A stretch of 64,000 nt of DNA from Burkholderiaceae bacterium (lineage in GTDB: Bacteria > Pseudomonadota > Gammaproteobacteria > Burkholderiales > Burkholderiaceae_F), in the NCBI GenBank assembly GCA_019236735.1, contig JAFAIM010000026.1, forward strand, positions 62,001-126,000, written 5' to 3'. The first letter of the stretch is position 1. Each line of letters starts with the position of its first letter. Below are positions 57,706-64,000 of this stretch, piece after piece. The notes beneath the pieces were generated by a model. It was not told the DNA's origin. It searched no databases and saw nothing but the letters and a program-made list of their open reading frames with translations. The position numbers and the translations under genes were made by a program.

Positions 57706-58604
57706 TAGGCAAACCCAGCGATCGCGCCGCCGAAGATCGCCAGCCCCAGCCAATGGTTGTGCAGGAACGCGCGAAAGCACGCGTCGCGTTCGCGCGTTCG
57801 AATCAGCCATACGTGGTAGACGGCACAGCCGGCCGCCCCCGCCCACCCTACGGCGAATCCCGCTCCCGCTCCCTCGCGCCAGGCCAATGCGGCGATCGCC
57901 GCCAGGTACATCGCGTAGCAAGCCGCCACAACCGCGACATCGGCGCGGCCAAACAGAAGGGCCGACGAGTGGATCCCGAGAGTGCGATCGTCGTCGCGGT
58001 CGACCATCGCATACTCGGTGTCGTACGCCATCACCCAGAGGAAATTGGCAGCCAGCATCCAGACGGCCACTGCAGGCAGCTGCCCCTGCACCGCGCAATA
58101 CGCCATCGGAATGCCAAAAGAGAACGCGATTCCCAGCACCGCCTGCGGCAGCGCGCAAAAGCGCTTGAAAAACGGGTACACGATCGCCACCCCCGCCGCA
58201 GGGAGCGCGCATAAGCGAGCCGCATCGTTCAACCAGATCAAGGTGGCCGCTGCGGCGCCGGCAAGCGCCGCAGCGACCGCCAGCGCTTCGGCCACTGAGA
58301 CTTGCCCGGTGGCGACTACGCGCTGCGCGGTGCGCTTGACGTGTGAATCGAACCGCCGGTCGGCCACATCGTTCAACGCGCAGCCGGCCGCTCGTGTCAG
58401 CCACGTACCGGCGACGAAAATCGCCACCAGGCGCCATCCGGGCCAGCCGCGCGCCGCAAACCACAGCGCGGTCAGCGTCGGCCACAACAGCAGCAGCACG
58501 CCGATCGGGCGGTCTGCTCGCACCAGTCGCAGGTACAGCCGCAACCTACCCGCCCCGCGCCGCGGGGACCCCGGAGTCACTTGGATTCCAGTGGCTTGCA
58601 CCAT
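57705..58604 (-). CDS. ubiA: 4-hydroxybenzoate polyprenyltransferase
   Basis: This membrane enzyme attaches the polyprenyl tail to 4-hydroxybenzoate in ubiquinone synthesis. The 299-residue product has about eight membrane segments. The two aspartate-rich motifs are GCALNDVADRRFDSHVKRT and AYDTEYAMVDRDDDRTLGI, as in UbiA. Its entry block LRLVRADRPIGVLLLLWPT is also typical. It lies 78 bases downstream of recG in the ridA-recG-ubiA string. Confidence 0.96.
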   Translation of the reverse strand: MVQATGIQVTPGSPRRGAGRLRLYLRLVRADRPIGVLLLLWPTLTALWFAARGWPGWRLVAIFVAGTWLTRAAGCALNDVADRRFDSHVKRTAQRVVATGQVSVAEALAVAAALAGAAAATLIWLNDAARLCALPAAGVAIVYPFFKRFCALPQAVLGIAFSFGIPMAYCAVQGQLPAVAVWMLAANFLWVMAYDTEYAMVDRDDDRTLGIHSSALLFGRADVAVVAACYAMYLAAIAALAWREGAGAGFAVGWAGAAGCAVYHVWLIRTRERDACFRAFLHNHWLGLAIFGGAIAGFA

Positions 58605-58682
58605 CGGTCGCCTCGAAAACGCATTCTCGCTCGATCACGCCCCTTCGCCACGTCCGGCTTCGGGCCTGAAAGCGGTCGAAGT

Positions 58683-60782
58683 TTATGCGTCCAGGAATTC
58701 TCCGGCCTGCGGCAGCCAGCGTTGCACGTGGCGTCGCGCGGCCTGCGCGTCACGCAGCAGCAGCTCGGATGCCGTCTGGCGCGCGCGTTCGACCAATTGC
58801 TGGTCGCGCTCCAAGTCGGCAAAGCGCAGCAGCGGCATCCCCCACTGTCGCGCGCCGAGCAGTTCGCCCGGACCACGCAGTTTCAGATCTTGCCGTGCGA
58901 TCTCAAAACCGTCGTTGCTTTCGTACACGATCTTCAGCCGCTGGCGAGCAGCGTCGCTCAAAGGTTCCTCATATAGCAGCACGCAGGCGCCGCGCTGCGT
59001 CCCGCGCCCGATGCGGCCGCGCAGCTGATGCAACGTGGCAAGCCCAAAGCGCTCAGCATCCTCGATCACCATCACGCTCGCGTTGGGCACGTCGACTCCG
59101 ACCTCCACTACCGTCGTCGCCACCAGCACATCGACCAGCCCCTGCTCAAAGGCCTGCATCATCGCCGAGCGACGCGCCGGCGCCAGCGATCCGTGCAGCA
59201 GCGCGATGCGCAGTCCCGGCAGGCTCGCCTGAATGTGTTCGTACACCCGGGTCGCAGCGCTGGCCTCGGTATCCTTGCCCTCCTCGATCAGTGGGCAGAT
59301 CCAATACGCCTGGCGTCCCGCCGCAACCTCGGAGCGGATTTTCTGCAGAACCTCCGGACGTCGCCGAGCCGCCACCAGCCGAGTGGCGACCGGCTTGCGC
59401 CCCGGCGGCAGCTGATCGATCACCGACACGTCCAAGTCGGCGAGATACGTCATTGCCAGCGTTCGCGGAATCGGCGTCGCAGTCAGCATCAGCAGGTGGG
59501 GTGCGAACCCAGGGTCGCGCAGCGCCAACCGCTGCATCACGCCGAAGCGGTGTTGTTCGTCCACGATCGCGAGCCCTAGACGTTCGAAGCGGACTTCTTC
59601 CTGCACGAGCGCGTGCGTGCCGATCGCAAGGCGTGCATCGCCGTCGCGCAGCGCCTCCAGCGCCGAATGTCGTTGCGCCGCGCGCAGGCGTCCGGTCAAC
59701 CATGCAGCGCGTACCCCGAGCGGCGCCAACCACTCGTCGATTCGCCGGAAATGCTGTTCGGCGAGCAGCTCGGTCGGTGCCATTAACGCCGCCTGCCAGC
59801 CGGATTCGATCGCGCGTGCCGCCGCGAGCGCCGCAATCACCGTCTTGCCGCTGCCGACATCGCCTTGCACCAAGCGATTCATCGGCACCGCTGCGCCCAG
59901 GTCTCGTTCGACTTCGCGCCATACGCGCCTTTGCGCTCCTGTCAGCGAGAACGGCAACAAGTCCAACAGCCTTCCGGCAAGTTCCGTTCGATCCGGGTCG
60001 GTGGACGCGGCGGGAGCCGCGCGAGTCTGGCGCTTCTGCCGCGCCATCCGTAGCGCCAGCTGCTGCGCCAGCAGTTCGTCGAACTTCAGCCGCTCCCAAA
60101 TCGGGTGACGGCGCTCGGCGATCGCTTGCGCATCGGCCTGCAGCGGCGGATGGTGGATGAAACGGAGCACAGGAGCCAGCTCCGGCAGCGCCATTTCCGA
60201 ACGCAGATCCGCCGGCAGCGTGTCGGTCATCGCGCGGGAGGCAAGCAGCGCGTCCATCCGGCGCCGGATCCACGCCTGCGGCAGTCCCTGCGTCGAGGGA
60301 TAAACGGGGGTCAGCGTGTCCGGCAGCGGCAGCTTTTCAGCGACGGCACGCAGCTGCGGATGAACCATTTCCACTCCGGCCCATCCACCGCGCACCAGGC
60401 CCATCGCACGCACGCGCTGCCCCGGCGCGAGCAGCGTCTGGTGCGACGGGAAAAAGTGCAACAACCGCACCACGAGTTCGCCGCTGGCGTCGCGCAGCGT
60501 CGCAACCAGTTGGCGCCGGCCTCGAGCGATGACCCGGCAGTCGTGAACGACGGCTTGCACCTGGGCCTCCTCCCCCGGAACAAGGTCGCCGATCGCCGTC
60601 AGCGTGGATTCGTCGCGATAGCGCTGCGGAACATGCAGCAGCAAGTCCCAGTCGCGCGTCAGCCCCAGTTTTTTTAGCAGCTCGGTGACGCGCGGAACGG
60701 CCTCCTGTGAGCCCTCGCGCGTGGCATCGCGCGGCGCGCGTGCCACCTTGTTTGGAGCCCGGGCTCGTGAAGCTGCGCTCAA
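58683..60782 (-). CDS. recG: ATP-dependent DNA helicase RecG
   Basis: RecG remodels stalled forks and Holliday junctions. The 699-residue product has an N-terminal wedge domain with the OB fold (LLLHVPQRYRDES, VRLLHFFPSHQTLLAPGQ). The helicase core follows: Walker A LVQGDVGSGKTVIAALAA, the DEQH box IVDEQHRFGVMQRLAL, TATPIPRTLAMT, and the C-terminal TTVVEVGVDVPNASVMVIE and LHQLRGRIGRG (TRG region nearby). Its TTG start overlaps the ridA stop as TTGA; a later start would cut into the N-terminal domain only slightly. Confidence 0.95.
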   Translation of the reverse strand: MSAASRARAPNKVARAPRDATREGSQEAVPRVTELLKKLGLTRDWDLLLHVPQRYRDESTLTAIGDLVPGEEAQVQAVVHDCRVIARGRRQLVATLRDASGELVVRLLHFFPSHQTLLAPGQRVRAMGLVRGGWAGVEMVHPQLRAVAEKLPLPDTLTPVYPSTQGLPQAWIRRRMDALLASRAMTDTLPADLRSEMALPELAPVLRFIHHPPLQADAQAIAERRHPIWERLKFDELLAQQLALRMARQKRQTRAAPAASTDPDRTELAGRLLDLLPFSLTGAQRRVWREVERDLGAAVPMNRLVQGDVGSGKTVIAALAAARAIESGWQAALMAPTELLAEQHFRRIDEWLAPLGVRAAWLTGRLRAAQRHSALEALRDGDARLAIGTHALVQEEVRFERLGLAIVDEQHRFGVMQRLALRDPGFAPHLLMLTATPIPRTLAMTYLADLDVSVIDQLPPGRKPVATRLVAARRRPEVLQKIRSEVAAGRQAYWICPLIEEGKDTEASAATRVYEHIQASLPGLRIALLHGSLAPARRSAMMQAFEQGLVDVLVATTVVEVGVDVPNASVMVIEDAERFGLATLHQLRGRIGRGTQRGACVLLYEEPLSDAARQRLKIVYESNDGFEIARQDLKLRGPGELLGARQWGMPLLRFADLERDQQLVERARQTASELLLRDAQAARRHVQRWLPQAGEFLDA

Positions 60783-61159
60783 AGCACCAGAATCGCTTCC
60801 ACCTCGAACTGGGCGCCACGGGGCAGGCTCGCCACGCCGACGGTCGAGCGCGCCGGGTACGGTTTTGGCACCAGTTCCGACATGATTTCGTTGGCCTGGC
60901 CGAACTTCGAAAGGTCTGTCAGGAACAGCGTCAGTTTGACCGCGTGAGCGAGCGTTCCGCCGGCAGCTCGCGCCACCGCGTCCAGGTTTCGGAAGGCTTG
61001 CCGCACCTGCGGAGCGAAATCGTCGGATATAAGCTGCTGCGTGGCCGGATCCAGCCCGATCTGGCCGGAAAGGAACACCACCAGCCCAGTCTTCACCGCC
61101 TGCGAGTACGGACCGATCGCGCTCGGAGCGTTCGGCGTCGTCACGATTTGCTTATCCAT
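60779..61159 (-). CDS. ridA: RidA family reactive-intermediate deaminase
   Basis: RidA hydrolyses reactive enamine/imine intermediates from PLP enzymes such as threonine dehydratase. The 126-residue trimeric protein has SAIGPYSQAVKTG, VFLSGQIGLDP, LFLTDLSKF and the catalytic arginine block YPARSTVGVASLPRGAQFEVEAI. ATG 61159 is set by GGAG seven bases upstream. It starts the ridA-recG-ubiA string, and its upstream region holds a large perfect hairpin. Confidence 0.94.
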   Translation of the reverse strand: MDKQIVTTPNAPSAIGPYSQAVKTGLVVFLSGQIGLDPATQQLISDDFAPQVRQAFRNLDAVARAAGGTLAHAVKLTLFLTDLSKFGQANEIMSELVPKPYPARSTVGVASLPRGAQFEVEAILVL

Positions 61160-61191
61160 CCTCCATCTCCTCGATCGAGTTGCAGTGCATT

Positions 61192-61258
61192 CTAGTGGCA
61201 TGTAACACCCGATTCGGGAGGGAAAGGCGCTACCGAATCGGGTGTTACATGCCACTAG
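61192..61258. repeat. Perfect 26-bp inverted repeat with 15-base loop
   Basis: Arms at 61192-61217 (start CTAGTGGCATGTAACACC) and 61233-61258 are exactly complementary over 26 bases around the loop GAGGGAAAGGCGCTA. No T-run follows, so it is not an ordinary terminator. It lies in the divergent gap between ridA and the pilus ATPase gene, starting 33 bases from ridA. A 23-of-26 match to one arm lies at 17797-17822. It may be the remnant of a MITE or of terminal repeats; the family is unknown. Confidence 0.85.
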
Positions 61259-61353
61259 GTTCCAGCCTTTTGAGGCGCAATTTCGGCGACCGCGCCTGGC
61301 GGCAGCCGGCATCATCCCAGCGGCGGGCCCGTCCCCGCCCCGGTCATCCAGAC

Positions 61354-63114
61354 ATGAAACCAGCCGATCGACACGAGCACGCCGCCTTATCACTCGTCAC
61401 CGAAATCAAACCCGGCGGCGCCCGCCAGCGGCTGCGCCTGGGAGAGCTGCTGGTTCAGCAGGGCGTGTTGACGCCGGAGCAACTCGAAAGCGCGCTGGCC
61501 GAACGCAAGCGTAGCGGGCGCCGGCTCGGCCGCATCCTGGTCGAGGACGGCATCGCCACGGAAGACGCGATCGCCCAAGCGCTGGCCGTGCAGCTGCAAA
61601 TTCCCTACCTGCAGCTCACCGCGCATAGCGTCACGCCGGCGGTGAGCCGGCTGTTGACGGAAGCGCAGTCGCGCCGCTTCCGTGCGATCCCGATTGAAGA
61701 GGCCGGCTCGGCGATCCGAGTCGGAATGGCCGATCCGCTCGACTACCAGTCGTACGACGAGATCCAGCGCATCCTGGGACGGCATCTGGACCTGGTGGTG
61801 GTGACCGAGTCGCGCCTGGATGCGACGCTCGACAAGCTGCATTCTCGCAGTGAGGAGATTTCCGGGCTCGCCCGCGAGCTGGAGCAGGAGCTGCAGGTCG
61901 GCACGAGTGACGACGAGCCGGCCCTCAGCGGTGCGCTCGACGACGCTCCCGTGGCCAAGCTGCTGCAGTCGCTGTTCGACGATGCGTTGCGCTCGCGCGC
62001 CTCGGACATCCACGTGGAGCCGCAGGAACGCAAACTGCAAATCCGCTTCCGGATCGACGGCGCACTGATGATGCACACGGAGGCGGAAAGCCGGATCGCG
62101 CCTGCCGTGGTGCAACGGCTCAAGTTGCTGGCCGGACTGGACATCGCCGAGCGGCGGCTGCCGCAGGACGGCCGCTTCATGGTGCGCGTGCGGGGGCATG
62201 CGCTGGACCTGCGGATGGCGACGATGCCGACCCAGTACGGCGAATCGGTCGTGCTGCGACTGCTGCCGCACGACGGCGGCTTGCTCGACCTGGACCGCCT
62301 CGGCATGACCGCGTCGATCCTGGCCAAAGTGAGCGATTTCATCTCGCTGGCGCAGGGAATGCTGCTGGTCACCGGCCCTACCGGATCCGGCAAAACGACC
62401 ACGCTGTACGGCGCGCTGGCGCGGATGAATTCGCCCGACGCCAAGATCATCACAGCCGAGGACCCGATCGAATATCGCTTGCCCGGGATCACCCAGGTGC
62501 AGGTCAACGAGAAGATCGGCCTGGGGTTCGCCACCGTGTTGCGATCGACGCTACGGGCCGACCCGGACATCGTGCTGGTCGGTGAGATGCGCGACAAGGA
62601 CACAGTTGAAACAGGTCTGCGCGCTGCGATGACCGGCCACATGGTTCTGTCGACGCTGCATACGAACGACGCCGCCTCCACGCCGATGCGGCTGCTCGAC
62701 ATGGGTGCGCCGCGCTACCTGATTGCAACGTCGCTGCGCCTCGTGCTGGCGCAGCGGCTGGTGCGCGCGATCTGCGCAAACTGCGCGCGTCCCTATGCGC
62801 CTTCAGCGCAGGAGAGCGCATTTTTGCAAACGTTCGGCGCGACCGGGAGCGGCCCGCTGGCGCAAGGCGCCGGATGTCCCCAATGCAACGGGACCGGATA
62901 TCTGGGGCGAATGGGCGCCTACGAACTGCTCGAGATGACGCGCGGCGTGGTAGCGGCCTTCAACGGCGGCGACACCCAGGCGTACATGGATGCAGCCAGT
63001 CGCCAGATCGGCAACCACTCGCTCGCACACAACGTATGCGAGCTCGTGCTCGCCGGCCGAACGACAGTCGGCGAAGCGATGCGGCTGGTCGGCCGCTCGA
63101 ATGATGCGAGCTGA
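61354..63114 (+). CDS. Type IV pilus/MSHA-type assembly ATPase with MshEN domain (MshE/PilB-like)
   Basis: The 586-residue GspE-superfamily ATPase drives pilus extension. Residues about 28-110 form an MshEN domain, a known cyclic-di-GMP receptor, with two copies of the RLGxxLxxxGx6Lx3LxxQ motif (28-51 and 57-80). The first has arginine instead of the last glutamine. The ATPase core has Walker A GPTGSGKTTTLYGAL (341-355), ITAEDPIEYRLPGI, IVLVGEMRDKDTV and HMVLSTLHTNDA. A zinc-binding CANC...CPQC motif is near the end. ATG 61354 begins just before the domain. The inner-membrane platform gene follows. Confidence 0.92.
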   Translation: MKPADRHEHAALSLVTEIKPGGARQRLRLGELLVQQGVLTPEQLESALAERKRSGRRLGRILVEDGIATEDAIAQALAVQLQIPYLQLTAHSVTPAVSRLLTEAQSRRFRAIPIEEAGSAIRVGMADPLDYQSYDEIQRILGRHLDLVVVTESRLDATLDKLHSRSEEISGLARELEQELQVGTSDDEPALSGALDDAPVAKLLQSLFDDALRSRASDIHVEPQERKLQIRFRIDGALMMHTEAESRIAPAVVQRLKLLAGLDIAERRLPQDGRFMVRVRGHALDLRMATMPTQYGESVVLRLLPHDGGLLDLDRLGMTASILAKVSDFISLAQGMLLVTGPTGSGKTTTLYGALARMNSPDAKIITAEDPIEYRLPGITQVQVNEKIGLGFATVLRSTLRADPDIVLVGEMRDKDTVETGLRAAMTGHMVLSTLHTNDAASTPMRLLDMGAPRYLIATSLRLVLAQRLVRAICANCARPYAPSAQESAFLQTFGATGSGPLAQGAGCPQCNGTGYLGRMGAYELLEMTRGVVAAFNGGDTQAYMDAASRQIGNHSLAHNVCELVLAGRTTVGEAMRLVGRSNDAS

Positions 63115-63143
63115 CAGCTGACACTTCCGGACGCTAGACAACC

Positions 63144-64000
63144 ATGCCACTGTTCTCGTACGTCGCGCGCGACGCGCGCGGCACCAAGATCGAGGGAAAG
63201 CTCGAGGCCGCGAACGCCGGGCAGCTGGCCGACGCTCTGGCAGCGCAGGGAACGATGCTGGTGCGCGCCGACTTGGCCACGGCGGACGAAGAAGGCGTCG
63301 GTGCGCTGCTCGGCCGCAGGTTCGGGGCCCGCATCGCGCTGGACGATCTGCTGATGTTCTGCCGCCAGATGGCCACCCTGATGAAGGCCGGCGTACCACT
63401 GCTGCGATCGCTGCAGGGCTTGTACGAATCGGCCGCCAAAGCGAGTTTCGCCGAACTGCTCGAACGCTTGCGCCTGCAGCTGGAGTCGGGACGCAACCTG
63501 TCCGGTGCGATGCAGCGCGAGCCCGAGGTCTTTTCGCGCTACATGGTTAGCATGGTCCGCGTGGGCGAGGCAACCGGCCGGATGACCGAAGTGTTCATGG
63601 GCTTGTACGCGCAGCTCAGTTTCGAGCGCGAGAACCGCGAACAGGTTCGCTCGGCGCTTCGCTACCCGATCTTCGTGCTGTGCGCGGCGGCGGCCGCGCT
63701 CGTCGCACTCAACATCTTCGTGATCCCGGCGTTCGCCAAGGTCTACAAGGGGCTGCATACCGAGCTCCCGCTGATCACCCAGATCCTGATCGTTTTTTCA
63801 GATTTCTTCGTCAACTACTGGGGCGCTCTCGCCGCGCTCGTGCTGGGGGTCGCGGGGGGTCTGGGGTGGGCGCTTCGCACCGACGCGGGGCGCCGGATTC
63901 GCGACCAGTTTTTGCTGGAAGTGCCGATCATCGGTCCGCTGGTGCGCAAGGCTGCGCTGGCGCGCTTCACGAAAAGCTTCGGCCTGGCGCTGGAGGCTGG
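63144..64000 (+). CDS. Type II secretion/type IV pilus inner-membrane platform protein (GspF/PilC/MshG family), partial
   Basis: The visible 285 residues run off the window end. They begin MPLFSYVARDARGTKIEGKLE, as in MshG/GspF proteins. Two GspF domains are seen, the first with LDDLLMFCRQMATLMKAGVPLLRSL and FSRYMVSMVRVGEATGR. A membrane helix (YPIFVLCAAAAALVALNIFV) and a second one (ALAALVLGVAGGLGWAL) follow. It anchors the assembly motor in the inner membrane. It starts 29 bases after the ATPase gene. PilC or MshG assignment needs the remaining sequence and neighbours. Confidence 0.93.
   Translation, partial: MPLFSYVARDARGTKIEGKLEAANAGQLADALAAQGTMLVRADLATADEEGVGALLGRRFGARIALDDLLMFCRQMATLMKAGVPLLRSLQGLYESAAKASFAELLERLRLQLESGRNLSGAMQREPEVFSRYMVSMVRVGEATGRMTEVFMGLYAQLSFERENREQVRSALRYPIFVLCAAAAALVALNIFVIPAFAKVYKGLHTELPLITQILIVFSDFFVNYWGALAALVLGVAGGLGWALRTDAGRRIRDQFLLEVPIIGPLVRKAALARFTKSFGLALEA

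Overview
This window is a dense, high-GC chromosomal segment with about 66 protein genes and almost no accessory DNA. The gene content and order point to a betaproteobacterium of the Burkholderiales type: ileS-lspA-coaBC-dut; clpS-clpA close to cspA and icd; exbB-exbD-lpxK-Trm112-kdsB-adk-hppA; xseB-ispA-dxs; pilT-pilU divergent from yggS-proC; leuS-lptE-holA-proA; and a homoserine kinase of the thrB2 type. No rRNA, tRNA, CRISPR array, prophage or intact insertion sequence was seen. The assignment rests on gene order and protein type, not on any search.

Layout. Positions 1-2392 hold the end of ileS, then lspA, coaBC and dut. A minus-strand block follows (DUF2147 protein, clpA, clpS), then the cold-shock gene cspA convergent with icd, separated by a terminator and nested hairpins. 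A secreted DUF192 protein, a palindromic repeat, a short PuuD-like membrane protein and xseA lead to the envelope block exbB-exbD-lpxK-Trm112-kdsB-adk-hppA (11.0-17.0 kb). An SDR dehydrogenase, gamma-glutamyltransferase, peroxiredoxin, SirB1-like protein, murJ, rpsT, a PLP amino-acid decarboxylase and argF follow. A minus-strand argG and murB come next, then a small unknown gene behind duplicated promoter-like sequences. The isoprenoid block dxs-ispA-xseB is at 29.5-32.6 kb.

From 32.7 to 43 kb are a sulfurtransferase, a ZIP transporter and a tight minus-strand string polA-glpD-algH-hydrolase, whose AlgH protein carries a signal peptide. After these come a LOG-family gene, DUF2782, thrB and a ribbon-helix-helix/PIN toxin-antitoxin pair next to the frameshifted remnant of a second, ParD-like antitoxin. 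UvrD is divergent from leuS-lptE-holA-proA. The last 12 kb carry hemJ, an rRNA methyltransferase, pilU/pilT, yggS-proC, the string ridA-recG-ubiA-truncated uracil-DNA glycosylase, and the start of a type IV pilus assembly cluster whose ATPase has a cyclic-di-GMP-binding MshEN domain.

The genes work mainly in cell-envelope building (lspA, lpxK, kdsB, murB, murJ, lptE, exbBD), isoprenoids and ubiquinone (dxs, ispA, ubiA), arginine and proline synthesis (argF, argG, proA, proC), DNA replication and repair (polA, holA, uvrD, recG, xseA/B, dut) and surface motility (pilT, pilU, MshE-like). Overlapping ATGA, GTGA and TTGA stop-start junctions are used repeatedly, indicating translational coupling.

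The most unusual content is non-coding. Two diverged copies of a palindromic intergenic element (about 8282-8603 and 51335-51501) lie in inverted orientation to each other. A separate perfect 26-bp inverted repeat with a 15-base loop (61192-61258) has a lone half-copy at 17797-17822. No complete new defence or metabolic system was recognised.
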